A DNA stretch of 64,000 nt from Agrococcus baldri (GCA_007988785.1 BJUU01000005.1:62001-126000); one strand, 5' to 3'. Positions 11,342-20,983 are shown, counted from the stretch's first letter. Notes: a model not told the origin generated them from the sequence alone. Numbers and translations are program-made.

Positions 11342-11974
11342 ATGCCCAAGCCCACCAAGGGTCCCCGCCTCGGAGGCGGCCCCGCCCACGAGCGCCTGCT
11401 GCTCGCGAACCTCGCGGCCGCGCTCTTCACGCACAAGTCGATCAAGACGACCGAGACGAAGGCCAAGCGCCTCCGCCCGATCGCTGAGCGCCTGATCACC
11501 TTCGCCAAGCGCGGCGACCTGCACGCGCGGCGTCGCGTGCTCGGCGTGATCGGCGACAAGGGCGTCGTGCACGAGCTGTTCACCGAGATCGCCCCGCTGG
11601 TCGCGGAGCGCGAGGGCGGCTACACCCGCATCACGAAGCTCGGCTTCCGCAAGGGCGACAACGCCCCCATGGCGCAGATCGAGCTCGTGCTCGAGCCGGT
11701 GCAGAAGAAGGCCTCGAAGTCGAAGGCCGCCGCTGCCGCGCAGTCGGCCGCCGCCGACCAGGAGGCCGAGGAGGCGAAGGCCGCAGAGGCTGCTGAGCCC
11801 GAGGAGACCGAGGCCGCCGAGGCCGAGGTCACCGAGGCGCAGGAGGCGCAGGTCGAGGCCGACGCGGAGGCTGCCGAGGCAGCGAACGCCGAGTCCGCCG
11901 AGGCTCAGGACGTGGCGCAGGACGCCGCGACCGGTGCCGCCTCGAAGGAGAACACGCAGCGCGACGGCAAGTAG
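11342..11974 (+). CDS. rplQ: 50S ribosomal protein L17 with an acidic C-terminal extension
   Basis: L17 surrounds the peptide exit tunnel. Residues 1 to about 118 are the conserved domain ([60 protein letters not shown]). The remaining 90 or so residues are an Ala/Glu-rich low-complexity tail that nearly doubles the length of a typical 120-130 residue L17. Such tails occur in other actinobacteria, but their function is not established. The gene ends the alpha operon, with a perfect 16-bp hairpin just behind. Confidence 0.96.
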   Translation: MPKPTKGPRLGGGPAHERLLLANLAAALFTHKSIKTTETKAKRLRPIAERLITFAKRGDLHARRRVLGVIGDKGVVHELFTEIAPLVAEREGGYTRITKLGFRKGDNAPMAQIELVLEPVQKKASKSKAAAAAQSAAADQEAEEAKAAEAAEPEETEAAEAEVTEAQEAQVEADAEAAEAANAESAEAQDVAQDAATGAASKENTQRDGK

Positions 11975-11985
11975 CCGACGCGCAC

Positions 11986-12021
11986 GAGGAGGGGCACCGC
12001 GGCAACGCGGTGCCCCTCCTC
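11986..12021. terminator. Strong bidirectional terminator, rplQ and the convergent GH15 gene
   Basis: A perfect 16-bp stem (gaggaggggcaccgcg pairs with cgcggtgcccctcctc) capped by a GCAA tetraloop, 11 bases after the rplQ stop and 4 bases beyond the stop of the oppositely oriented GH15 gene. It is the strongest hairpin near the ribosomal genes and probably ends transcription from both sides. Confidence 0.85.
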
Positions 12022-12025
12022 TGCG

Positions 12026-13957
12026 TCAGCGCTGCGGGGCGTCCTCGTCCCGCGGCTTCGGCGACACCGCCGGATCCGGCCCGTCGCGATCGCTCAGCGT
12101 CTCGTCCGCCTGCTCCCGCTCGGCGTCCTTCTGCTCCTGCTCGGCCGACTCGGCCCGCCCCGGGCTGCTGCGCTCCTGCTCCGCCTTCGCGATCTCGGTC
12201 GCCGCCAGCACGAGCCCGAGGTGCGAGAACGCCTGCGGGAAGTTGCCCCAGTGGCGGCCGGTCGCGGGGTCGACCTCCTCTGCCAGCAGTCCCACGTCGT
12301 TGCGCATCGACACCAGGCGCTCCATCAGCGCCTCCGCGTCGTCGAGCCTGCCGGCCTGCGCGTAGGCGGTCACGAGCCAGAACCCGCACAGCACGAACGG
12401 GAACTCGTGGCCGGCGAGGCCGTCGACACCGGTCGTGCGGTACCGCAGCGGCAGCCCCTCGACCAGCAGCTCCTGCTCGATGCGCGCGATCGTGCCGAGG
12501 AAGCGCGGGTCGGTGGCCTCGATGATGCCGATCGTCGGCAGCTGCAGCAGCGAGGCGTCGACCTCGGTCGTGCCGTAGTGCTGGCGGAACGAGCCCGTGG
12601 ACTCGTCGAAGCCGCGCGTCAGCACCTCCTCGCGCAGCGCATCCCGCAGCTCGATCCAGGTCGAGGGATCGCCGTCGCAGCCGTCCTCCTCGATGGCGCG
12701 CACGCCGCAGTCGAAGGCCGCCCACATCATCGCGCGCGAGTGCGTGAAGAAGTGCGGCTCGCCGCGCATCTCCCACAGCCCCTGGTCGGGCTCCTGCCAG
12801 TGCGTCGCGAGCTCGTTCAGCAGCGCCCGCTGCATGCGCCAGGAGTCCTGCGTGTCGTCGAGGCCGATCTCGCGCAGCCGCCGCAGCGTGAGCATGACCT
12901 GCCCGAGCACGTCGTGCTGGCGCTGGTCGGCGGCGCCGTTGCCGATCCGCACGGGCGTGGCGCCGCCGTAGCCCGGCAGCTCGGGCAGCTCGCGCTCGAG
13001 CAGCTCGCGCCCGCCGTCGCGCCGGTACATGATGCGCATGTCCTGCGGGTCGCCCGCGATCGCCCGCAGCAGCCAGTTGCGCCACAGGTCGACCTTCTCC
13101 GACAGCCGCACCGCGAGCATCGCGTCGACGGTGAGGGATGCGTCGCGCAGCCAGGTGAAGCGGTAGTCCCAGTTGCGCTCGCCGCCGGGGGCCTCGGGCA
13201 GCGACGTCGTCGGCGCGGCCAGGATGCCGCCGGTGACGCCGTCGGTCAGCGAGCGCAGCACCAGCACGCTCGTCTGCACCGCCTCGAGGTAGGGGCCCCG
13301 GTAGTCGAGCTCTCGCAGCCACTCGGCCGACTCGGCGACCGTCGTCGCCACAATCTCGGGCTCGCCCACCGGGCCGGCGAAGGGGCGCCAGGAGTGGCGC
13401 CAGCAGAGATCCAGCACGATGCGATCTCCCTCGCGCACCGTGAAGCTCGAGCGGTGCCGATGGCCCTCGGCGCGCGGCAGCTCCGGCCCGCGCAGCACCA
13501 GCCGGTCGGGCCCGGCGATCGCCACGAGGATCGGCTCGCCGTCCTCCTCCAGCCGCCGGAACCACGGCGGCACAGTGCCGTAGTCGAAGCGCACCACGAG
13601 CTCCTGCTCGAGCTCGACCTCACCGGCGACGCCCTCGATGATGCGCACCACGTCAGCCCGGTCGTCGCCGGTGGGCATCGCATCCGTCACCGTCACGCTG
13701 CCGGTCGAGGTCTCGTGCGTCGTCTCGAGCACGAGGCTGCCGGGCAGGTACCGCCGGGTCGTGCTCGCCTCGGCGGTCGGCCCGACGCGCCAGTGCCCGT
13801 GCTCGGGGCCGCCGAGCAGCGCCGCGAAGCACGCGGGCGAGTCGAAGTGCGGCAGGCACAGCCAGTCGATCGATCCGCGCCGGCTGACGAGCGCCGCGGT
13901 GGTGCGGTCGCCGATCAGCGCGTAGTCCTCGATGGGGGTCGGCTCCTGCTTCGGCAT
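12026..13957 (-). CDS. Glycoside hydrolase family 15 protein (glucoamylase/trehalase type)
   Basis: A 643-residue cytoplasmic enzyme of the GH15 glucoamylase-like family. The N-terminal beta domain begins PIEDYALIGDRTTAALVSRRGSIDWLCLPHFDSPACF. The (alpha/alpha)6 barrel holds NWDYRFTWLRDASLT and the C-terminal catalytic region EEVDPATGRHWGNFPQAFSHLGL. In mycobacteria close relatives are trehalases, so trehalose is a plausible substrate, but glucan hydrolysis cannot be excluded. There is no signal peptide, and a charged low-complexity tail follows residue 590. Its -10 box TAGCCT ends 6 bases before the ATG, so the mRNA is probably leaderless, back to back with truA. Confidence 0.85.
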   Translation of the reverse strand: MPKQEPTPIEDYALIGDRTTAALVSRRGSIDWLCLPHFDSPACFAALLGGPEHGHWRVGPTAEASTTRRYLPGSLVLETTHETSTGSVTVTDAMPTGDDRADVVRIIEGVAGEVELEQELVVRFDYGTVPPWFRRLEEDGEPILVAIAGPDRLVLRGPELPRAEGHRHRSSFTVREGDRIVLDLCWRHSWRPFAGPVGEPEIVATTVAESAEWLRELDYRGPYLEAVQTSVLVLRSLTDGVTGGILAAPTTSLPEAPGGERNWDYRFTWLRDASLTVDAMLAVRLSEKVDLWRNWLLRAIAGDPQDMRIMYRRDGGRELLERELPELPGYGGATPVRIGNGAADQRQHDVLGQVMLTLRRLREIGLDDTQDSWRMQRALLNELATHWQEPDQGLWEMRGEPHFFTHSRAMMWAAFDCGVRAIEEDGCDGDPSTWIELRDALREEVLTRGFDESTGSFRQHYGTTEVDASLLQLPTIGIIEATDPRFLGTIARIEQELLVEGLPLRYRTTGVDGLAGHEFPFVLCGFWLVTAYAQAGRLDDAEALMERLVSMRNDVGLLAEEVDPATGRHWGNFPQAFSHLGLVLAATEIAKAEQERSSPGRAESAEQEQKDAEREQADETLSDRDGPDPAVSPKPRDEDAPQR

Positions 13958-13963
13958 GCCGCG

Positions 13964-13998
13964 AGGCTATCGGGGGCGCGCACGGTCAGAAATAGGCT
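13964..13998. promoter_or_regulatory. Divergent leaderless promoters of the GH15 gene and truA
   Basis: On the minus strand TAGCCT (complement of 13964-13969) ends 6 bases before the GH15 ATG. On the plus strand TAGGCT (13993-13998) ends 6 bases before the truA ATG. At those distances transcription should begin at or next to each start codon, leaving no room for a ribosome-binding site. No clear -35 is seen for either. Confidence 0.65.
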
Positions 13999-14004
13999 GG
14001 CGGC

Positions 14005-14832
14005 ATGCCCCGCATGCGCCTCGACCTCGCCTACGACGGCGGCGGCTTCGCGGGCTGGGCCGCGCAGCCCGGGCTGCGCACGTGCCAGGGCGAGCTCGAG
14101 CGAGCGCTCTCGACCATCGCGCGCGAGCGGGTGCGCGTGACGGTGGCGGGCAGGACGGATGCGGGTGTGCACGCGAGCGGGCAGGTGGCGCACGCCGACG
14201 TGCCGGTCGGGCTCGCGGCGCAGCTGCCCGAGCGGGCGCCGCAGCTCGCCCGCCGGCTCTCGCGGCTTGCGGCGCCGGACGGCGATCTGGTGGTGCGCGC
14301 CGTCGGCCTCGCGCCGGAGGGCTTCGACGCGCGGTTCTCGGCCGTCTCGCGCTCGTACCGCTACCGCATCGTCGCGGATCCCGCCGGCGACCCGCTCGAG
14401 CGGCGCACCGCCGCCCACGTGCCGCAGCCGCTCGACGTCGAGGCCATGCGGCGCACGGCCGCCGCGCTGCTCGGGCTGCGGGACTTCGCCGCCTTCTGCA
14501 GGCCGCGCGAAGGGGCGACCACCATCCGCGAGCTGCGGGCGTTCTCGTGGGCGCAGGAGGAGGCGCTGCTCACCGCCTCGCTGACGGCGGACGCCTTCTG
14601 CCACTCGATGGTGCGGGCGCTCGTCGCCGCGTGCGTGCGGGTGGGGGAGGGGCGACTCGGGCTCGCGCAGGCCGCGGCGCTGCTCGACGAGCGACAGCGA
14701 TCGCCGCTCACCGGGCTGATGCCGGCGCACGGGCTCACGCTCGTGGCGGTGGGCTACCCGCCCGACGACCTGCTCGCCCAGCAGGCCGAGCGCGCCAGGG
14801 CCAGGCGCAGCGCATCCGACCTGGACGCCTGA
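14005..14832 (+). CDS. truA: tRNA pseudouridine synthase A
   Basis: Makes pseudouridine at positions 38-40 of the tRNA anticodon arm. The 275 residues contain the catalytic aspartate in VAGRTDAGVHASGQ, the GWAAQPGLRTCQGELE start, the SYRYRI core and the HSMVRALVAACVRVGEGRL segment. The first ATG (14005) is chosen because it lies 6 bases after a TAGGCT -10; an ATG three codons later is an alternative. truA commonly follows rplQ; here the GH15 gene is inserted between them on the opposite strand. Confidence 0.94.
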   Translation: MPRMRLDLAYDGGGFAGWAAQPGLRTCQGELERALSTIARERVRVTVAGRTDAGVHASGQVAHADVPVGLAAQLPERAPQLARRLSRLAAPDGDLVVRAVGLAPEGFDARFSAVSRSYRYRIVADPAGDPLERRTAAHVPQPLDVEAMRRTAAALLGLRDFAAFCRPREGATTIRELRAFSWAQEEALLTASLTADAFCHSMVRALVAACVRVGEGRLGLAQAAALLDERQRSPLTGLMPAHGLTLVAVGYPPDDLLAQQAERARARRSASDLDA

Positions 14833-14861
14833 GGGCCGGCGGCTCGCCCGAGCCCGCGGGA

Positions 14862-15506
14862 TCAGGCCGCGAGCACCAGCGCGAGCTCGTCGACCGAGTC
14901 GACGATGCGGGTCGCGCCGGCGGCCTCGAGCTCCGCCCGGCCGCCGTAGCCGTAGGCGACGCCGATCGAGCGCATGCCCAGCTCGTGCGCCGAGGCGATG
15001 TCGTTGACGCGGTCGCCGACCATCACGAGCTCGGCGGCCGGCAGGCCGATCGATGCGACGGCCCGCGCGATGACGCTCGCCTTCGAGTGGCCGACCTCGT
15101 CGTCGATGCGCCCGTGCACGCCGCGGAAGCGGTGGCGCAGCGTGTAGTGGTCGATGACGGTCTCCGCATCCCGCTGGAGCTTGTGCGTCGCCACGGCGAG
15201 CGGTCTGCCCGCGTCGTCGAGGGCGCCGATCAGCGCCTCGACGCCCGGGTAGAGCGTCGAGTCGACCAGCCCGCCGGCCGCCTGCCTGGCGCGGAACGCG
15301 ACGAGCGCCGCCTCGATCTCGGCGGGCGTGCGGCCGGCCTCGCCGAGCACGGTCACGAGCGGCGGCCCGAGCCACTCGAGCAGCTCGGCCTCGCCGGGCA
15401 CCTGCCATCCGACCGACTCGTGCATGTGCTTCAGGCTCGCGAGCAGCCCGGGCTTGGAGTCGGTGAGGGTGCCGTCGAGGTCGAAGATGATGCCGCTGGG
15501 AGTCAT
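14862..15506 (-). CDS. HAD family hydrolase, phosphoglycolate phosphatase-like
   Basis: A HAD-superfamily phosphatase of the Gph type, about 214 residues. Motif I FDLDGTLTDSK is close to the N-terminus with the nucleophile Asp and the acid Asp two residues on. The Lys motif is in GHSKASVI and motif IV is MVGDRVNDIASA. A helical cap domain spans about residues 20-85. I chose the ATG at 15506, preceded by GGTGGGA; an ATG at 15545 would add 13 residues without a visible ribosome-binding site. Phosphoglycolate is the usual substrate of the group, but specificity cannot be read from the sequence. It diverges from the DivIVA-like gene. Confidence 0.8.
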   Translation of the reverse strand: MTPSGIIFDLDGTLTDSKPGLLASLKHMHESVGWQVPGEAELLEWLGPPLVTVLGEAGRTPAEIEAALVAFRARQAAGGLVDSTLYPGVEALIGALDDAGRPLAVATHKLQRDAETVIDHYTLRHRFRGVHGRIDDEVGHSKASVIARAVASIGLPAAELVMVGDRVNDIASAHELGMRSIGVAYGYGGRAELEAAGATRIVDSVDELALVLAA

Positions 15507-15611
15507 GTCCCACCATGATCTCAGGTATCTGATCAGGCTCGCCATGCGTTCGCGCGCGGCTTAGACTGGTGCGCGGCCGACGCGGGTTCGGCGGGGACTC
15601 GAGGGGCACAC

Positions 15612-17060
15612 ATGGCTGAGCAGCAGCAGGCGTTCGATCAGGCGTTCCGCGGCTACGACCGCGAGCAGGTGGACGCCGCCGTCGCATCGCTGCGCGGCGA
15701 GCTCGAGGAGCTGCGCAGTCGGGGCGAGACGGCCGCGCTCGCGACCGAGGCCCGCGTGCAGCACCTCAGCGAGGATCTCGACGCCGCCGTCTCGCGCGCC
15801 GACCAGGCGGAGGCGCGCATGCTGCGCCTGGCGCAGCAGGTGCAGACGCTCGACGAGGAGGAGGGCGAGGAGGCCGCCGAGGGCGACGCCGAGGAGGGCA
15901 GGCAGACGCGCGTGCGCTTCGCCGAGATCCTGCGCGTCGCCGAGGATCAGGCCTCGACGCTCGTGAACAACGCCTCGACCTCTGCCGAGCGCATCCTCGA
16001 CGACGCGAACACCGAGCGGGACCGCATCCGCAAGGATGCCCAGGAGGAGGCCGCCCGCGTGCTGCAGGAGGCGCAGCACGAGGCGGAGCTCGCCCGCCGC
16101 CGCAGCGAGACCGAGCAGACCGCGCACCGCGCCCGCATCGAGACCGAGCTGGGCTCGCTGGGCGAGAAGGTGTCGCAGGCCGACCGCGAGGCGCAGGTGC
16201 TCCTCGGTGAGGCCGAGCGCGCCGCCGCCGCGATGCGCGCGCAGGTGCAGCGCGAGACCGACGACCTCAAGCTCGACGCCGATCGCATCGTGCGCGAGGC
16301 GAAGGCGCGCCGCGTCGAGCTCGACGCCGCCATCACCCGCCGGCAGGACGACGCGCAGCAGGAGTTCCTGCGCCTGCACAGCCAGGCCGTGGCGCACGCG
16401 GAGCGCATCACGAGCGACGCCAACGACAAGGTCGCATCCGCCCTCGCGCACGCCAAGCACGTCGCCGAGCAGTCGGAGGCCTACGAGCAGCTCTCGAAGG
16501 CGCAGGCGGCGCAGATCGAGGCGAGCGCCAAGGCGCGCGCGTCGGCGATGCTCGACGAGGCCAGGCAGCGCTCGCAGTCGATCGTCGACACCGTCACGAA
16601 GCACACGAAGGATGTGCTGCGCGACGCCGAGGACCGCACCCGGTCGCTGCGCTACCAGCAGACGCAGCTGCAGGGCTTCATGGCGGAGGTGCAGTCGCTC
16701 ATGCACGTGGCCGACGCCGCCGACCCGCGCACCTGGAGCACGGCCGGCGCCGAGACGACCGGCGCCGGGACGACCGGCGCCGCCACGGCTGCCGATGCCG
16801 ACACGGCGGATGCGTCCACGACGCCGAGCGCCGACGCCGCGGTGCCGCCGGTGGCCGCCGAGGACCGCGCGGTCGTGGCCGACTCGCACACCGCATCCGC
16901 CCCCGACGCCGACCCGCTCGCCGACCTCACGATCGCGGTGGACGAGCCCGTCGAGGGCGAGCCGCTCGAGGACGGCGCCGAGGTCTTGGCCACGAGCGAG
17001 CAGGTCGTCGACGTCGTCTGGCACGAGGACGAGGCGTACGACCCCTCGATCGACCGCTGA
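15612..17060 (+). CDS. DivIVA-domain coiled-coil protein
   Basis: A 482-residue, largely helical protein. The N-terminus, FDQAFRGYDREQVDAAVASL, has the F..GYD..QVD..V..L pattern of the DivIVA membrane-targeting domain. It is followed by a long charged coiled coil to about residue 370, and then a disordered Ala/Thr/Asp-rich acidic tail. Such proteins organise polar growth and septation in actinobacteria. Which relative this is (Wag31 itself or a paralogue) is unclear, since Wag31 normally sits beside sepF, not rplM. A TAGACT -10-like box lies at 15562-15567 and GAGGGG precedes the ATG. Confidence 0.75.
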   Translation: MAEQQQAFDQAFRGYDREQVDAAVASLRGELEELRSRGETAALATEARVQHLSEDLDAAVSRADQAEARMLRLAQQVQTLDEEEGEEAAEGDAEEGRQTRVRFAEILRVAEDQASTLVNNASTSAERILDDANTERDRIRKDAQEEAARVLQEAQHEAELARRRSETEQTAHRARIETELGSLGEKVSQADREAQVLLGEAERAAAAMRAQVQRETDDLKLDADRIVREAKARRVELDAAITRRQDDAQQEFLRLHSQAVAHAERITSDANDKVASALAHAKHVAEQSEAYEQLSKAQAAQIEASAKARASAMLDEARQRSQSIVDTVTKHTKDVLRDAEDRTRSLRYQQTQLQGFMAEVQSLMHVADAADPRTWSTAGAETTGAGTTGAATAADADTADASTTPSADAAVPPVAAEDRAVVADSHTASAPDADPLADLTIAVDEPVEGEPLEDGAEVLATSEQVVDVVWHEDEAYDPSIDR

Positions 17061-17067
17061 CGCGCGG

Positions 17068-17222
17068 TTGACCGGAGGCGCCTCGCGCGAGTATGCTCGA
17101 TCCTTGGTGCGCACAGCCTGTGCCCATCCGAATGAGCCCTCCACCGGATCGTTCCGCCCCGTTCGCGGCCGGAACACCTCGGAGTGGGATTCACGACCAT
17201 CCATTCGATCAGTGAGGCATCA
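17068..17222 (+). promoter_or_regulatory. rplM-rpsI promoter and mRNA leader
   Basis: A good promoter: TTGACC -35 (17068-17073), 18 bases, TATGCT -10 (17092-17097), just after the preceding stop. The leader that follows is about 120 bases and can form a GCACA/TGTGC hairpin (17111-17123) and a GTTCCGCC / GGCCGGAAC hairpin (about 17151-17175). In some bacteria L13 represses its own leader; whether it does so here is unknown. Confidence 0.7.
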
Positions 17223-17669
17223 ATGACTCGCACGTATTCGCCCAAGGCGGCGGACGTCCAGCACAACTGGATCGTCATCGACGCCACCGACGTGGTGCTG
17301 GGCCGCCTGGCCAGCCACGCGGCCGCCATGCTCCGCGGCAAGCACAAGCCGACCTTCGCCCCGCACATGGACATGGGTGACTTCGTCATCGTCGTCAACG
17401 CGGAGAAGGTGGCGCTCACCGGCCAGAAGCTGGCCAAGAAGGTCGCCTACCGCCACTCGGGCTACCCGGGCGGCCTCAAGGCCGTCGGCTACGAGGAGAT
17501 GCTCGACCGCTACCCGGTCCGCACCGTCGAGAAGGCCATCCGCGGCATGCTGCCGAAGAACGCCCTGGGCCGCGCTCAGATCAAGAAGCTCAAGGTCTAC
17601 GCAGGCCCCGAGCACCCGCACGCGGCGCAGCAGCCGACCCCCTACACGTTCGACCAGGTCGCCCAGTAG
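17223..17669 (+). CDS. rplM: 50S ribosomal protein L13
   Basis: An early-assembly large-subunit protein. The 148 residues start [20 protein letters not shown] and hold [30 protein letters not shown] and [11 protein letters not shown], all diagnostic. The ATG at 17223 is preferred; an upstream in-frame start gives an unconserved 13-residue extension. It forms the usual two-gene unit with rpsI (20 bases apart). Confidence 0.97.
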   Translation: MTRTYSPKAADVQHNWIVIDATDVVLGRLASHAAAMLRGKHKPTFAPHMDMGDFVIVVNAEKVALTGQKLAKKVAYRHSGYPGGLKAVGYEEMLDRYPVRTVEKAIRGMLPKNALGRAQIKKLKVYAGPEHPHAAQQPTPYTFDQVAQ

Positions 17670-17689
17670 GGCGCGAGGAGACATCAGAC

Positions 17690-18169
17690 ATGGCGAAGAT
17701 CGCAGACTCCATCGAGGCTCCTGAGAGCTTCTCGACCGAGACGCCGGCAGCTGAGGCTCCCAAGGCGCCCCGTGTCGTCAACATCGGCGGCCAGGCCGTC
17801 GGCCGTCGCAAGCAGGCCATCGCCCGCGTGCGACTGGTCCCCGGCTCCGGCACGTTCTCGGTGAACGGCCGGACGCTCGAGGACTACTTCCCGAACAAGC
17901 TGCACCAGCAGCTCATCAACGACCCGTTCACGCTCCTCGAGCTCGCGGGCAGCTACGACGTGATCGCCCGCATCTCGGGCGGCGGCCCCTCGGGCCAGGC
18001 CGGCGCGCTGCGCCTCGGCATCGCTCGTGCGCTCAACGAGATCGACGTCGAGAACAACCGTCCGGAGCTCAAGAAGGCCGGCTTCCTCTCGCGCGACGCT
18101 CGCGTCATCGAGCGCAAGAAGGCCGGCCTCAAGAAGGCCCGCAAGGCGCCGCAGTACTCGAAGCGCTGA
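17690..18169 (+). CDS. rpsI: 30S ribosomal protein S9
   Basis: S9 reaches the P site through its basic tail. The 159 residues have a non-conserved N-terminal extension of about 30 residues rich in Ala/Glu/Pro, then [36 protein letters not shown] and the conserved C-terminus KAPQYSKR. Such extensions are common in actinobacteria. glmM follows three bases after its stop. Confidence 0.97.
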   Translation: MAKIADSIEAPESFSTETPAAEAPKAPRVVNIGGQAVGRRKQAIARVRLVPGSGTFSVNGRTLEDYFPNKLHQQLINDPFTLLELAGSYDVIARISGGGPSGQAGALRLGIARALNEIDVENNRPELKKAGFLSRDARVIERKKAGLKKARKAPQYSKR

Positions 18170-18172
18170 TCC

Positions 18173-19525
18173 ATGTCGCGCCTGTTCGGCACGGATGGGG
18201 TTCGGGGTCTCGCAGGCCTCGACATCACGGCGGAATCGGCGATGGCGCTCGCACAGGGCGCCGCACTCGTGCTCGGGCGTCACGCCCGGCAGGAGGGGCG
18301 GCGCCCTGTTGCCGTCGTCGCGCGCGATCCCCGCGTCTCGGGTGAGTTCATCGTCGCCGCCGTCTCGGCGGGCCTGGCCTCCAGCGGCATCGACGTGCTC
18401 GACGCGGGCGTCATCCCGACGCCCGCGGCCGCGTATCTGGTGGCGAGCATCGAGGCCGACTTCGGCGTGATGGTCTCCGCGTCGCACAACCCGGCGCCCG
18501 ACAACGGCATCAAGTTCTTCGCCGCCGGCGGGCGCAAGCTGCCCGACGCGGTCGAGGACGAGATCGAGTCGGCCCTGGGCGGCGCTCCGCTGCGCCCGAT
18601 CGGCGGCGAGGTCGGCACGGTGCGCCGCTTCAGCGACGCCGAGGACCGCTACCTCGTGCACCTGCTGGGCACGCTCGACGTCAGCCTCGAGGGGCTGCAC
18701 GTCGCGCTCGACTGCGCGCACGGTGCGGCAGCGGGCGTCAGCCCGCAGGCCTTCGCCGACGCGGGCGCCAAGGTGACCGTGATGGGCAACGACCCCGACG
18801 GCATCAACATCAACCGCGAGGTCGGCTCGACGCACCTCGAGCAGCTGCGCGAGCTGGTCGTCTCATCCGGTGCCGACCTCGGCATCGCGCACGACGGCGA
18901 CGCCGACCGATGCCTGGCCATCGACGCGGCGGGCGAGGTCGTCGACGGCGACCAGATCATGGCCATCCTCGCGCTCTCGGCGAAGCGTCGCGGGCTGCTC
19001 GCCGAGGACACCCTGGTGGCGACGGTCATGTCGAACCTCGGGCTCAAGGTGGCGATGGACGAGCACGGCATCCAGCTCGTGCAGACCAAGGTCGGCGACC
19101 GCTACGTGCTCGAGGCGCTCGGCGAGTACGAGCTCTCCCTCGGCGGCGAGCAGTCGGGCCACATCATCTTCTCGGCGCACGCCACCACCGGCGACGGCAT
19201 CCTCACCGGCCTGCAGATCTCCGCCGAGATGGCGCGCACCGGCCGTTCGCTCGCCGAGCTGGCCGGCGTCATGCAGGTCTTCCCGCAGGTGCTCATCAAC
19301 GTCACCGGTGTCGACCGGCTGGGCCTGCAGGGCAACCAGCCGATCGCCGAGGCCGTCGCGCGGGCCGAGTCGGAGCTGGGGGAGCAGGGCCGCGTGCTGC
19401 TGCGCCCCTCCGGCACCGAGAAGATCGTGCGCGTCATGGTCGAGGCGAACGAGCTGCACCTGGCGCAGTCGATCGCCGACGAGCTCGCCGACCTCGTGCG
19501 GGCAGAGCTGAGCGTCAGCGCGTAG
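18173..19525 (+). CDS. glmM: Phosphoglucosamine mutase
   Basis: Interconverts glucosamine-6-P and glucosamine-1-P on the way to UDP-GlcNAc for peptidoglycan. The 450 residues start [10 protein letters not shown]; the phosphorylated active serine is Ser104 in VSASHNP. The metal loop is DGDADR, the sugar-binding GGEQSGHI and the phosphate-binding [12 protein letters not shown] are all intact. It may be co-transcribed with rpsI, and a hairpin follows at 19541-19566. The preceding pathway enzyme, GlmS, is encoded 4 kb downstream. Confidence 0.96.
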   Translation: MSRLFGTDGVRGLAGLDITAESAMALAQGAALVLGRHARQEGRRPVAVVARDPRVSGEFIVAAVSAGLASSGIDVLDAGVIPTPAAAYLVASIEADFGVMVSASHNPAPDNGIKFFAAGGRKLPDAVEDEIESALGGAPLRPIGGEVGTVRRFSDAEDRYLVHLLGTLDVSLEGLHVALDCAHGAAAGVSPQAFADAGAKVTVMGNDPDGININREVGSTHLEQLRELVVSSGADLGIAHDGDADRCLAIDAAGEVVDGDQIMAILALSAKRRGLLAEDTLVATVMSNLGLKVAMDEHGIQLVQTKVGDRYVLEALGEYELSLGGEQSGHIIFSAHATTGDGILTGLQISAEMARTGRSLAELAGVMQVFPQVLINVTGVDRLGLQGNQPIAEAVARAESELGEQGRVLLRPSGTEKIVRVMVEANELHLAQSIADELADLVRAELSVSA

Positions 19526-19540
19526 CGCGGTGGAGCCGAG

Positions 19541-19566
19541 GATGCAGGTCCTTTCGGACCTGCATC
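19541..19566. terminator. Hairpin between convergent glmM and APC permease genes
   Basis: A perfect 11-bp stem (gatgcaggtcc / ggacctgcatc) with loop TTTC, 15 bases after the glmM stop and 46 bases beyond the end of the opposite gene. Its symmetry means it could serve both directions. Confidence 0.75.
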
Positions 19567-19612
19567 GCGACCCGAGCGCCGAGGCCCGTCCCGGGACTCG
19601 GTCGATGGCGGA

Positions 19613-20983
19613 TCATTCGAGTGGGATCGCGCGCGTCGGCTCCGCGGTGCCCTCGCGGTACTCGCGTCGGCGGGCGGCGCGCGCGATCAGGAACAGGATC
19701 GTGCCCACCACGACGTAGCCGCCGGCGATCAGCCAGGTCTGCAGCGTCTGCTGCGTGAGCAGCCCGATCGAGGCGACGAGCGCGAGCACCGAGACGATGC
19801 GCGGCGCCGTGAAGTGCTTGTGGGCGACCTTGTCCTTCTTCAGCACCAGCACCGACACGTTCGCCGAGATGAACACCAGCACGAGCAGCAGCACGGTCGT
19901 GTCGGCGAGCATGCCGACGTCGCCGATGAACGACATGCCGATGGTGACCGCGCCCACCACCAGGATGGAGACCCAGGGCGTGCGGCGGCCCGAGAGCACG
20001 GCGCCGAACGCCTTGGGCAGCAGCTTGGCCTCGGCGAGCCCGTAGGTGGCACGCGAGGCCATCAGCAGGAACAGCAGCGCGCCGTTGCCGATCGCCACCA
20101 GCGCGATGATCGAGAAGATCCAGCTCGGGAACGCGAGGCCGGAGGCCTGGATGACCTCGAGCAGCGGCCCCTCGGAGGTCGCGAGCTGGTCGGTGGGCAC
20201 GACCGCGGCCGCGCCGAGCGCGATGAGCACGTAGACGACGGCGGCGGTGATGAGGGCGCCGAAGAGGGCGCGCGGGTAGGAGCGGCTCGGGTCCTTGACC
20301 TCCTCGGCCATGTTGGCCGCGGCCTCGAAGCCCAGGAACGAGAAGAACGCGGTGATGCTGGCCGCGAAGACGCCCGACATCGCCGGCACCTCCGGCGAGA
20401 AGGTCGTCAGTCGCTCCAGGTCGCCGCCGCCGGAGCCGATCACGATCGCCGCCACGGCGATGATGATGATGAGACCGGTCATCTCGATGAAGGTCGCACC
20501 CACGTTCGCGATCAGCGACTCGCGCACGCCGCGCAGGCTGATGAGGATCAGCAGCACGATGAAGCCGACCGTCACCGGCACGGCTGGGATGCCGGGGATG
20601 AGCGCCTGCAGGTAGTCGCCGGCGAAGGCATTGGCGAGCGCCGCGGCGGTCGTGATGCCGGAGGAGAGCATGAGGAAGCCGATGAGGAAGGTGATGTACG
20701 GCTTGTCGAAGGCGCGCTCCGCGAAGCGGGCGGCGCCGCCCGCGTGGGGGTACTTCGTGATCAGCTCTGCGTAGGTGCCGGCCGTGAGCAGTGCCAGCGC
20801 GAGCGCGAGCAGCAGCGGCAGCCAGAGCACGCCGCCGACGTCGGCGGCCATGGTTCCGACGAGCGTGTAGATGCCGGCACCGAGGGTGTCGCCGACGATG
20901 AAGAAGAACAGCAGCAGCGTCGTGATGCCGCGCTTGAGCTTCGTACCGGTCGATGCAGGTTCGGCTGCTGTCTTCTGTGACAT
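19613..20983 (-). CDS. APC superfamily amino acid permease
   Basis: A 456-residue membrane transporter with about 12 predicted helices. It begins MSQKTAAEPASTGTKLKRG and then the first APC helix, TTLLLFFFIVGDTLGAGIYT, whose GxG(I) break binds substrate in the family. YPHAGGAARFAERAF and the FFSFLGFEAAANMAEEVKDP segment (helix 6 region) are also typical. The substrate is unknown; cationic amino acid transporters are the closest style. I chose the ATG at 20983; a GTG six codons upstream is an alternative, and neither has a good ribosome-binding site. It lies 45 bases after the CGNR gene on the same strand, so the two may be co-transcribed. Confidence 0.85.
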   Translation of the reverse strand: MSQKTAAEPASTGTKLKRGITTLLLFFFIVGDTLGAGIYTLVGTMAADVGGVLWLPLLLALALALLTAGTYAELITKYPHAGGAARFAERAFDKPYITFLIGFLMLSSGITTAAALANAFAGDYLQALIPGIPAVPVTVGFIVLLILISLRGVRESLIANVGATFIEMTGLIIIIAVAAIVIGSGGGDLERLTTFSPEVPAMSGVFAASITAFFSFLGFEAAANMAEEVKDPSRSYPRALFGALITAAVVYVLIALGAAAVVPTDQLATSEGPLLEVIQASGLAFPSWIFSIIALVAIGNGALLFLLMASRATYGLAEAKLLPKAFGAVLSGRRTPWVSILVVGAVTIGMSFIGDVGMLADTTVLLLVLVFISANVSVLVLKKDKVAHKHFTAPRIVSVLALVASIGLLTQQTLQTWLIAGGYVVVGTILFLIARAARRREYREGTAEPTRAIPLE

